Assembly (NCBI GenBank): GCA_038503075.1
Contig: JBCAML010000002.1
Span: forward strand, 2,418,001-2,482,000
Origin: Gyromitra esculenta
Lineage: Eukaryota > Ascomycota > Pezizomycetes > Pezizales > Discinaceae
Direction: 5' to 3'
Length of the DNA: 64,000 nt
How positions within the stretch are numbered: the stretch's first letter is position 1; each line of letters opens with the position of its first letter. Below are positions 45,560 to 55,706 of this stretch, in pieces. Below the pieces are notes generated by a model, which worked only from the letters and a program-made list of their open reading frames with translations, was not told where the DNA came from and did no database searches. A program made the position numbers and the translations under genes.

Positions 45560-46970
45560 TTTGATTGATGATGTCGTGAGAGTTATTGAGTATGGAGTTT
45601 GCTTGAGCTTGAGAATGCTTTCCGCTGAGGTGAGGATTGAAGTTAAACGGTGACGAAGACGGGCAGTTTATATATTGGGTGAGGGGTTCATTGTATGGTG
45701 CCCCGCCCCAGCTCTCCCGTACACTTGAGATTCGATCAGCAGGTGCATGAGGCGGGGCTAAGGATGAGCCCACAAGGTGTCGTTACGATACAACATCCCG
45801 CTTCGACTGTGCTCCATGATCGCTCAAGCTGAATATGTCTTGGTTATCGCAATTAGGATTACCAATGAAGGAAAGCGTTTGTCTTCAGCAATTGGCAGCT
45901 GTTTTTGCCAAGACATCCGGATTTTGGCTGGTGACGCGTCACGGTTGCTCACAGCCCGTGCTCTCGCGGGGCTCGCACCCTTCTTGCTTGCCGAGAACTA
46001 TTTTACGGCCAAGATGTGAATAGAATATTACTTAGACGGCATATACTTGCCAGAAAATAAAAAACGATAGGATATTTGGATTTAGATCGACCTACGTGGC
46101 AGAAGAGACAATCCTCAGCAAAGTCACTGAGAGAGAGCTAGAGCTGCAAGAAAATCTCGTTCAGATTAAGCTTAGGAATTAGCTCAAAGTACGTATACTA
46201 AAGCTGCATCAGAAGGATATTCATGAAGTAATGGGCTTATCAAAGACCGTGCCCTTTGCGTTCTGATCTCACTGAGCCCTGGGTGATGATCATTCACATT
46301 CATGACAACATGAGTTTACTCTCACGAAGAAACAAACAGAGCATAGTGGGCGTGATTGGCTTCAGGCTCAAAACAAGAATTATCTAGATTTAAGAGAGCG
46401 AGAGGATGAAACAACTACATGCAGTCAGCAATGCATTGCAGACAAGTGTTCCGTATCAGCGTAACAGCGTTTGCACTCCACTCGCTAGCTGGAAGACCGA
46501 GTGAGTGGCCGTGACGAGATTTGGTCTCTCCAGGCGACAACCAAGGTACCTGGTGCAGGCATTTAGTACCCGAACATGCAAGTGGCATGTAGGGTTTTCT
46601 AACCAGCCAGAAAGCTGAAATTCACCTTACCCTCCAATAGACAAAGATCCTCCAGCAGCTTGCATGTTCGGGTACTAAATGCCTGCCCTGAGCAGTCTAG
46701 TTTCTAAAATCTTGATAGGATTCGAACGTCGATGGACCAAACAACCTCGCGAATAAAGACATAAACCATCTTCTGCATAGGACATTGGGCATAGAATATC
46801 ACTCGTCGGGACCATCTGAGGCTGAAGGTTAGCCAAAGTGGCGGTGTATTCACCACCCCAGCCAGTGACGTCAATCTCGATGCTGTGCCAGAAACCGCCA
46901 ACGCTTTGAACGTTGTTTATCCCATCCTCTTTAGTACTTTCTGTCTGTGATCGCTGCGATTCCTCAAGAG
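45560..46970. other. long divergent intergenic region with a hairpin element
   Basis: About 1.4 kb between the CVNH start (minus) and the MCU start (plus). A 132-base hairpin element sits at 46555-46686. Open frames present here do not resemble proteins. Confidence 0.5.
46555..46686. repeat. hairpin element with perfect 28-bp inverted ends
   Basis: The arms 46555-46582 and 46659-46686 are exact inverted copies (core ATTTAGTACCCGAACATG), separated by 76 bases. There is no TA or other duplication visible at the ends. It could be a MITE, or a structured RNA or regulatory hairpin. The perfect match suggests recent origin or selection. Confidence 0.6.
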
Positions 46971-48427
46971 ATGGCTTCCATTGTGGTGAGGACTTCCTCA
47001 GTATTTAGTTTGCTTGCCCTGCGGCGGGTGCCAAGGCACACAGCACAAATATTTACCCCTCGCATATTCACGCCTGTTTTTGGTTCTCGTGGGTTCAGTC
47101 GCACATTACTCACGGCTTTCAATGCAAGAAACGAAGAAACTAAATCCACAACAAAACCTTCTAGGAACGAGTCGCTTGCAAACGCGCAACCCGTGCCTTG
47201 GCACTATGAAGGTGTCGATAAACCACCCGCCGAGGGTGATCGAGAACCCAGCGTCAAATACAAAGGTATTTTTTATTACGTTATTCTTATTATTCATCTC
47301 TTTTCTTCAAATCTAACAAAAACCAATAGGAAAACTTCTCTCAACACCTTCCCGCCTATTGAAGTTGCTACTCCCACTCAAGGGTTCCACCAACAAAATA
47401 GACTCCTCTGATCCCACTGAACCATTAGCACTCCTAGTCCACCCCCAGCAACCATTATCTTATCTAGAACGACTAATTCAGTCTGAGCTCCGCCCCATCA
47501 CACCCCCCGATGGAGCTCCCCGACCACCAAATATAATCTTCAAAGCAGTAGATGTTGGCGACAGCGCCAGCGGAACCGAAATATCCCTCCGTGGGCGTGA
47601 AGGCGAAGGTGGCGTCGAAGCTGGTGGTGGCCTCGGACATCATTTACAGCATCCGGACACCGGAAAGGGAGGACTTGTGCGTTGGTCTACGTCGACAGAG
47701 CTCGGCGACTTTGTGAGGGATGCTGCGAGGGGGAAGGAGTTTATCATCGAGATCGAGGGCAGCGAGGACGTATCTATAGGGGTTCCGAGTTTCCACGAAA
47801 GAACCCATTATCTGAGATATAAGCTACGGACGATTACGAAGTCTATCTATTCGCAAGTGAAATTAAAGACAGAGTGTGACGATGAGGCGCATAGAGGAGC
47901 ACAAAGAATAGCTATGGGAGGCTTTGCGGGACTTCTTACATGGTGGGGAGGGGTCTATTGGTTGACTTTTAAAACATCGCTAGGGTGGGATGTTATGGAA
48001 CCCGTTACTTATCTAGTTGGGTAAGTGCCATATACTCCCTTGATCATCACCTTCAAACAAACGCTGATGATATCTGAACAGTCTCTCCGCTGTTATATGT
48101 GGCTACCTTTGGTTTCTCTACTACAATCGTGAAGTTTCCTACCGCTCTCTCTTACACATGACGGTCTCTAAACGGCAAATGAAACTCTACAACCAGCGAG
48201 GTTTCCAAATCGACAATTGGGAAGATCTCGTGGATGAGGGGAAAGCCCTCAGGAGGGAGATCAAGAATATCGCTGAGCAGTACGATGTGGATTGGAACGA
48301 AGAGAAAGACGAAGTGGGTGGAGAGAAGGTGTTGAAGGTGCTGAGAGAAGGTGAGGACAAGAGGAAAAATTCGAGCGACGAGGAAAATGAGGAGGCTGTA
48401 GAAATAGATTATAGCAGGCGGAAGTAA
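46971..48427 (+). CDS. MCU: mitochondrial calcium uniporter pore subunit (MCU homologue)
   Basis: Three exons, 46971-47265, 47330-48020 and 48082-48427, give 443 residues. The N-terminus MASIVVRTSSVFSLLALRRV is a mitochondrial presequence. The MCU signature is complete: first membrane helix FAGLLTWWGGVYWLTF, selectivity loop GWDVMEPVTYLVG (the DxME motif that binds calcium at the pore mouth), and second helix LSAVICGYLWFLYYNREVSY. The third intron splits the codon between helix two and the loop. A coiled-coil and matrix tail with QIDNWEDLVDEGKALRRE follows. It is the inner-membrane Ca2+ channel. Many fungi have lost MCU; filamentous ascomycetes often keep MCU without the MICU1/EMRE partners. 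Neither partner is seen in this window. Confidence 0.93.
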
Positions 48428-50432
48428 TTACAAATACCCATCCATCAAACAGCTAGATCGGCTTCGACTCCGGTTGTTCTAGTCGTCTGTCTTCTTTCTT
48501 ATATCATACATATCCAGCGTTAAGCAATGATGCTATAGATATAAATCTTGTTTATCGAATGGCGGGGGGGATATAGCATCGTCATACTATCTGTATGCAA
48601 TAAACATAACGTATTGGATAATATTATACCACTAGCGTACTACAATATTCTTTTTATCTCTACTAATTACAACGCCCATCAAAGCGTTTGCGTTGAGAGA
48701 GATCTTTAGTCGTACCTCTCACGCCTAAAACGATTATTCCTTCACCCCTTCCCCCAAGTATTTTTCGAATCCTTCCCTCCCTCCTCCTCTCTGTCTCTGT
48801 CTTCCTCCTCTTCCTCCCCTTTCCCATTTTCCCAGGATATCAACATCATACTCGTCACAGATACGGCGAAGAGAAAGATGGTACTTGAACCAATCGACGG
48901 TTTTTATGAATGCAGGTGGGGCCTAAACTCGGCAGGAAGTAGATATAGAATGGGGGGGATCCGATCTTCAAGGACTCCCAGGAAGTCATCCAGCTCCTCG
49001 GAAGTGATATTTGATGTCCCCTAATGATTATTAGTATGAAAAAAATAAATTAGACTGATGCAAAACTCAGACTGAAAAAATTTCCAGTGAACCTCAAGGC
49101 TGGGTTGAGTTTCACCCCCCCCTACTATCTGTGCAACCACAACTTGCCTCTCCCAGGGAAACAGCGGCAAGACGAGTACACAGAACGTAGCGAAAAGGGG
49201 GTAATTGCGGCAGTAGACACAACAACAAACATGAGTACCATGAGTGTATATTCATGGTGATTCTCAGGCCTTTAAACCTAAAGGTTTTCATTATAGATAT
49301 AAGTTTTCCCATATATTTGGTAAATCAATTTTCTTACTAATAATTTTGGGTTTGTTGCGAAGGAGGTTGGGAGACGTTAGGGGAATTTTTGTGGGGCTAA
49401 TCTGATCTCGTGATCAGGGCCGGCTCCCCCATACATACGTATATATTAGCAATCTCAATAAAAATACAGCGAAAATGCAACGTAGCAATCGCAGGCTACA
49501 AGTCTCGTAGCTTTTGAGAAGACCTTCCTTGCTCATCCCAGCACCCCATCCCCGTCCCTAGAACCCTATACTTTTTACCTTTTTAGTAATTTTTTTCGGT
49601 GGCCGTGTATTTGTTATTTCTATCTCACCCAAAACTAAGGCCCTAAACCGTGTGAGCGCCCACCAGGCCTAACAGGTGACGATCGAACGTTGCAGCCTTC
49701 TAAACCCAGACGGTTTGCTGCAAGATCTTTGATTGTTGAAGACATAATCACTTCCCCAGTTGTCGATTCTGTTGGGGATTCGGCTGGCGTAGTTGAATGG
49801 ACCTAAACCTCTCTATGCCGTATTGGAGTGGGGATAGAAGTCGCAGCGGCTGACGACGAAGAGGTGGGAAAGCAGTATCTGAAGTGACAGACAAATATGA
49901 GGGCAAGGCAGAATTGAATTTTACAAAGGGCTTAAGTAATAATGAGGAGCGTGTCAGTTGGTTTGGTGGGGCGAGAGACCTGAAGAGGGAAAAAGGTCAC
50001 CATTTCCGAATATTCACTACGTGTATTGTACTTATCCTCCTCTAGTTCTCTATCTAACCAGGAAGCCTAGGCTCCCGACCCACAAAATGTGATCTGGCCC
50101 CATCCTCTTCGTTCACCAGACAGTGGCATAAACTGGTTGGGGGACTATGGACAGTATTACTGAGGAATTTCCAGCGTACTTCCTTTGTATGTTTCTGAGT
50201 TCCACACGCGTGATAAGAAATTCGCACACTGCTACTTAAAAATGTCCGGCATCCCCTCGGCTAATTTATACTTCCTTCTACAGGTCAAGAAGCGGGGTTA
50301 TTGTGATCTTGTGGACAGGAATGGGTGGGTCTGTGTGTGGACATTAGAGCTTCCACGGATAGCGTGTCCCTGATAACCAGTAACAGCGGGATATTAAAAT
50401 TTGAGAAAAGTAAATAAAAGAGTAATTCTTGA
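48428..50432. other. gene-poor AT-rich stretch
   Basis: About 2 kb from the MCU stop to the 5S gene. No open frame resembles a protein on either strand. Confidence 0.5.
50405..50419 (-). terminator. RNA polymerase III T-run behind the 5S gene
   Basis: On the minus strand, tttt at 50419-50416 and again at 50408-50405 follows the 5S gene by about 13 bases. This matches the simple T-run terminator of class III genes. Confidence 0.55.
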
Positions 50433-50547
50433 GTTCAGTACCTGGGATTCCCACATGGTCACCCACTGCAGTACTAACCAGGCGATACGATGCTTAGATA
50501 TGCCAGAGCGAACGGGATGGCTCGTTCTCATCGTTCTATGACCGAAC
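50433..50547 (-). rRNA. 5S ribosomal RNA (dispersed copy)
   Basis: Read on the minus strand, the sequence contains the conserved 5S blocks catcccgttcgctc, then gcctggttagtactgcag, then gggtgaccatgtgggaatcc. The 5' end gttcggt pairs with the 3' end actgaac in seven pairs with one G-U, forming helix I. Length is about 115 bases, a little short of the usual 118-120, so the ends may be one or two bases further out. Pezizomycotina carry 5S genes as single scattered copies, and this fits. The block equivalent to the A box (tctaagcatcg) is less standard than usual, so a pseudogene copy cannot be excluded. Confidence 0.8.
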
Positions 50548-51068
50548 ACGGTATCACTAACTATTTTGTAGGCTATAGAGAAGTTCCAGAGAAAGATTTA
50601 GTAAGTTGCGAGGAACAATATTACATATACCATGCAAATTCTGTTCAATAATCACAAATACTCTCCTGTGGTTGGGGTTGTACTACTGGGAGGTACTTGT
50701 CTGTATAAGTAGTTTCTATGGGTATAACCCTTCTGATTTAAACCGATAGCACTACGTGCATACTAAATCAGTCGTCTTCTAAAGTACATCCACAGATAGC
50801 TGTAGATCTCGTTATGTTCTTTTGAATTTAGATCCAGGTAGCCAGTATATATTCAACAAGGGGAATTAGAAATAAAATAAAAACTGAAGAGAAGTTGGAG
50901 GACACTGCCACAAACAAATAAAAGATTTTGTACAAGTAATAAAATAATGGCTAAAAAAACGAGATGAACTAATTACAAGGTGTCCACATGTATAAAACAA
51001 AGATATTTAAACCTCCGTACCGAAAAACTCCAATCACGCCCCTACCCTAGCTTCGATGACTTTAAAAA
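50548..51068. other. gene-poor stretch
   Basis: About 520 AT-rich bases between the 5S gene and the membrane-protein remnant. Nothing recognisable. Confidence 0.5.
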
Positions 51069-52647
51069 TTAAACATAGGAATTGTTACTTTTTTTATCTA
51101 AACATTCGAAATCGTCTTCAACCATACATTCTTGACTCTCGCTGTTTTGACTCACCGGAATGCCAGAAATCCGTATACTAGAGCTGTTACTGCCATGGTC
51201 TGGTGCTTGCTTGGCCAAATCTTTGGCCAAATCGGTCCGATATGGGTACCCATGATTGGTATTATCTATTGAACCTGGTCCTGTATTTGAAGGGTACAAA
51301 GATAGTGGTATAACAATTTCGCCAATTGGAGTTGTATTGGTTGATGACTTTGTGCTTTCGAAGAATATCGATTTCATAGCCGGCATGCACGCTGCAAGGA
51401 CCGCCGCATTAAGCTCGACTACCGTCCAGGTCACCACCCTTGCACCTTGATCTATATTATTTTCATTGATTAGTTTCAGATCATATGAATATTAGGACGG
51501 AGATATAAAACCTACATGGAATTTCACTCGACCAGTCAAGAGTAACAAGTGAAACCAGCCGCGCTATTGATGCCGCAACAGGGACAGCACCCACAACAAA
51601 TATTGAAAACAAACCCCCTACCAGTAAATTTGGACTTAGCAGGGCAGTTATTCAGGGTGGTGGTAATAGCTACATTTACGTCTTTTTGAAACATGAAGCC
51701 TTAATATGATAGGTATTGGCATAAGGTAGATGGTTAAATCCGCAATTATGTGGAAAAGCGACCCAGCCGTCATGTTTAGTTTAATGTTGATACATTCTCT
51801 AGGGTAGGTTGACGAGTCCCAGGCAGCAGAAATTGGATGGCATTGAAATATATTAACCTACAGTGGCCTAAGTATCAGCATGGCTCTAGATCAAGAAAAT
51901 GTAAGTTTCTCACCCCTACTAATACCATCGTCCCAACCGTAGTTATAGTACCGACGGCGTATACTATGATTCGGTGACTTTGTTCCACGGATAGGCGCAG
52001 AAAAAAAGAAAGGATACTAAGTTTGACAAGGCTGTTTACACAATATTGGTTATCTGCGTTAAACATAGTACTGTAACCCACCCATCTGCAACAAGCTTGA
52101 AGGTAGAGTGAATAAATACCACATCGCCACCATATGTGTTATATGCCAGTAATAAGTTGCCTGTGAGAGATTACATTCGAAGTAAGCTATTATTACCAGA
52201 TGCGTCCCCTGAGCTGGGTATACCTTAAGGGCGTCGTTGTATTCTGCCAGCGTAATGTTCTTCTGGTATTCACCAGTAGCAAACCAGGTTTGGGCCAGAC
52301 CAGTTGCCTCGTTGAATAACAGCCACATCTATAACGAGCGAAACCCATTAGCCGTCTCCAACGAGAAATTTCTTAGAATGACCATTGCTTAACATCAGGT
52401 ACTAGTTGACCCTTTGCTTTTAGCTTCAATATAAGTTTTTATCAACTCACATAGGATATCACTATTAGCCAGTCATCTGTGCCAAATATTTTCACGATCT
52501 TGACTCGTGCATAGACCCTAGAATTTATCAAAACCGTTTCATTTGAGTATTAGAGTTAGCAGGTTACCTCAATGCTAAAACGATGCTAGAGATTATCGTC
52601 AGAATCGCGGTGACACTGACGATTTCAAGTTGACGACTTGTCGCCAT
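51069..52647 (-). pseudogene. SAT4/rhodopsin-like membrane protein gene, disrupted
   Basis: On the minus strand the gene starts at ATG 52647 (MATSRQLEIVSVTAILTIIS) and a first intron joins LALR to VYARVKIVKIFGTDDWLIVI, the SAT4-family opening with the DDW motif. Further blocks are recognisable: ATGLAQTWFATGEYQ, NSLVKLSILSFFLRLSVE, MTAGSLFHIIADLTIYLMPI, and the last exon VVTWTVVELNAAVLAACMPA with a Ser/Asn-rich tail. However, the frame is not continuous: the junction before LVKLSIL does not close with any normal splice, and after ILRLHVSKRRK the next block (ISPNLLVGG-like) is shifted by one base with stops between. SAT4-family proteins resemble PTH11-type receptors and are numerous in accessory fungal DNA. 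I call it a pseudogene, with the caution that unusual introns could explain part of it. Confidence 0.65.
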
Positions 52648-55136
52648 CTGGCTTGGCTAGTATAAAAAACTCACCGTAAGCCGGTATGTGACATTCGAAC
52701 ATTGGCTCTCTACAAAACGAGGACGAAAGCTTGAATTTATTCGCCCCCCCCACGCGAGCTCAGGGCCGTGCATAATACCGATACATATCTGTCTAACACT
52801 TCTGGGAGTCCCACAGATCGACGTGCCAACCCTGGTAGGATTGACTTGTTGGCCCACAAACTTCATGTATTCGGCTGGTGGTCTCTGGTGTGAAACTTTA
52901 TGAGGATCTAATGCTCTCCCAGGTATTGTAAAACTTGCAATCTGTGTTCCCTGGAGCCGATCCTATTCTAAATCTTATTAAGGTGTTAGGTTTGGTCAGT
53001 GCGCAATCTTGGTATTACAAAATATATATGTATTTGCTAACACCTACTGGAGCTAAAAAGAAAAAAGAAAAAAAAGCTTTAGTAGCATTTTCCTCAAGTA
53101 TCCACAAAGGCCATTTTTCCGAGCATGGCAATCCAAGTTCCTTATGCAATATAGGATACCTATCACCCGTAAAACCGCACGTATTCCTTGTTTACATTAA
53201 TTTTACCGCGAATTTGGGTCAGAACAATTTATACGGCCTTGGAAGATGCCAATGTCATTCCAGGTAGAAATACGGGCCGTTCCCCAGATACACATGCCAG
53301 GGTAGGGATACGAGGATGATAGTCCTCGCATTAAAGCTTAAGTATCGAGAATTGATCGGGGCGTATACACTGATGTGTGTTTACTCGCCGTCCCAATATT
53401 ATAGCTCGGTGCGAGCGTTTGTATGTTATTGAGACTCACAATGGTGTCAAAGATCTTTGTGACTATGATATATCCTTCCATGCGCCCTGGTATTTTCGAT
53501 CTAGGGGAATCAATCAGCATCGGGGTGGCGTAAATGAAACAGCTACTTGTATCTCCGTTAGACGAAGGTTGCTTCCACAAAAACATTAATCCAATTGAAT
53601 TAGCAGCTGCTGAGTTCCATTCGCCCAGTGATCAGCGATGGCGTTTCTCCCAGCCTTAACATGCCCGAGCATTTAGGTCTCACCATCACCAAAGTGGAAA
53701 ACATATGTAAAGGCCCAAGAAGCAGAATGTGAGCTGTCGGGCTAATATAGTTTGGATGCCAATGATTCTAAGGCTTTACCCTAGCTAATGCATTTCAGCA
53801 ATAGTGAGACCCAATACTCGGTGGATGGTAACCTTCACGCATCCAGTCCCGACAAATTTTATCCCTGTATTCGAGGCTTAGCCGATCAAACACGCATGAA
53901 TAAAGTAAATCCCAACCAAGCCAACCTCTGTGCCCGGCAAACTCCTAGTGGCCAAAAGCTGAAGATTTCTTAATTTTAGGACACGGGCTATGGTCGGGGA
54001 CTAGCCCTCCAGGCTAGTTAGTAACCCGACTCTCCAGGTACATAAAACACAAGGAAAGTCCAGACTCTAGCATCCTCATCTCAGACAATATTCTTTGAGG
54101 AGAACCCCCAAACCTGTCCCTCCTAGGTGCACTTTATCTACACTTCAATGTACGGCGCTCTTGCTAAGTAAGGTACGATAATAGCCAGGGAAAAAGCCAC
54201 TCGGCTGACGCATAAACTTTTGGACTCTATGACATATGCTGTACTACCAAGCACACCCACAATACTTGGATACTCTCCCTTTCGTAATGGTCCGCTTCGT
54301 TTCCCCAGTGATTCTCCACTCGTATCTTGCAGAACAATCTTAGGCTTGATATGGATTTTCGAGGCTCTCATAACTGATACCAAATTCCCACATCAAGGAT
54401 AGTTATGGGGGATTTTGTGATTCGTAATTCTAGTAGTAATATCGAGTAATAGACACAAATCCAAGGCACTGCGTGTATCGCTAGTGCTTAAGGATTTACA
54501 GTAAAGAACTATAACTATCACAAGGACATATAATATTACCATATCAAAAAAGTCTAATTGTGTATACCACTCGTATTCTTTGAATTCAAGTCCATGGCTA
54601 AACACGATATAAACGATTCAGGGCCTTAACGATATACAAACAAATCGACTAACGTACGTATACACTCGCCAGGCATCAGTCGGCTCAACTGTCTCTACAG
54701 CTGAACGCGGCTTCAGACTTTTATAGCTAAGCCAGACCATCAAACAAGTTTTTGAACCAGGCGGTGAACTAATTAAGACGCCCAGCGTATACACAGAGCC
54801 ACCGAAATCCGCGAAATCCAACCATGCGACTGAACCCTAGAGTCTACATAAGCGAGGCTACTTATGGCGACAATGCACTCCAGAACGCTTTGGCGTTCCC
54901 CAGATATGTTATGAGAACTTGCGGCCATGGCATTATTTGTGTGTAGGGGTGTGCTGACAGAGACTTACACATGCAGTATGTATCATTACCACACGTGGTC
55001 ACATAGTTTCTAAATATTTTTAAAGGCCTGTAGCGGGCTCTATACTAACCTTTTTCCCTTCACTAGTATATTCAATCCATTAATCATGGCCAGAAATCAA
55101 CTTGCCAAGTAGAACCAAGAAAATTCATTTCCTTTA
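52648..55136. other. gene-poor stretch with possible decayed coding tracts
   Basis: About 2.5 kb. On the minus strand at 54138-54840, three adjacent frames contain long hydrophobic or ordered tracts (for example DFADFGGSVYTLGVLI and FFDMVILYVLVIVIVL) that look like remnants of a membrane protein but in different frames. No family is recognised. The rest is background. Confidence 0.35.
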
Positions 55137-55308
55137 GTACAGTCGTTCACGGGGTGATAGCGAACACTGGGTGTTGGCGAACAGGGGGATTTAGACCAAT
55201 AAAGTGCTGGAAGTTTCCGCCCAGATCCGCGGCTTGGCAACTTTCTTTCCCACAAAACCCCTGTTCGTCAACACCCAGTATTCGCTATCACCCCGTGAAC
55301 GACTGTAC
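55137..55308. repeat. hairpin element with about 50-bp inverted ends (MITE-like, TA-flanked)
   Basis: The arms 55137-55187 and 55258-55308 are inverted copies matching at 49 of 51 positions; the two differences are a C/T and a G/A. If TA is taken as the target duplication (55138-55139 and 55306-55307), the element runs from 55140 to 55305 and begins CAGTCGTTCAC, ending in the complement. The CAGT terminus and TA target are the pattern of Tc1/mariner-type MITEs. The 70-base middle has no coding capacity. Confidence 0.75.
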
Positions 55309-55549
55309 ATGTACTCTATCTCAATATGTCACATTATAGAAGGTAGTCGCTTTAGGGCACGGCTGCCATTGGGTGTGGTGAGGTGTTTCACAGCATGTGC
55401 ATAAACACAGGGAAAGGTACTCTCACCTCAAACAAGTATCTCAGACCTCTACCAAGGCCCGAGGACCAGAGTTGAGAACAAATGCTAGCACCCCATGTTT
55501 TTTATTTTGGCCCTGAGGTGCGTGTTGGCGCAACCTATTGTCCGGGTGC

Positions 55550-55706
55550 TACAGCGTACAGCAAAAAAGATCGAGAAACCAGGGCCTACTAACAGGGCTC
55601 TGTGGCCAATCCAACTGCCAGAATCTTCCCCAAAAACTCCGGCGAGCCAACAACAGTCCCGAATCCCAAGTCTCATGTTTCTCGATCTTTTTTGTCATAC
55701 GCTGTA
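55550..55706. repeat. hairpin element with 30-bp inverted ends (MITE-like, TA-flanked)
   Basis: The arms 55550-55579 and 55677-55706 share acaaaaaagatcgagaaa-type ends with three mismatches. TA dinucleotides bound both sides (55550-55551 and 55705-55706), and the ends inside them read CAGCGTA and its complement. It is similar in size and target to the element 240 bases upstream, but the ends are different sequence. It abuts the first recognisable residues of the carboxylesterase remnant. Confidence 0.65.

Noticed and set aside
45777..46019. 80-codon open frame on the plus strand with hydrophobic residues
   Set aside because: No signal peptide with a proper cleavage region, no relatives recalled and no splice support; likely chance.
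46690..46760. tRNA-like gttcgaatcc on the minus strand
   Set aside because: No matching T stem, anticodon arm or acceptor arm can be drawn around it.
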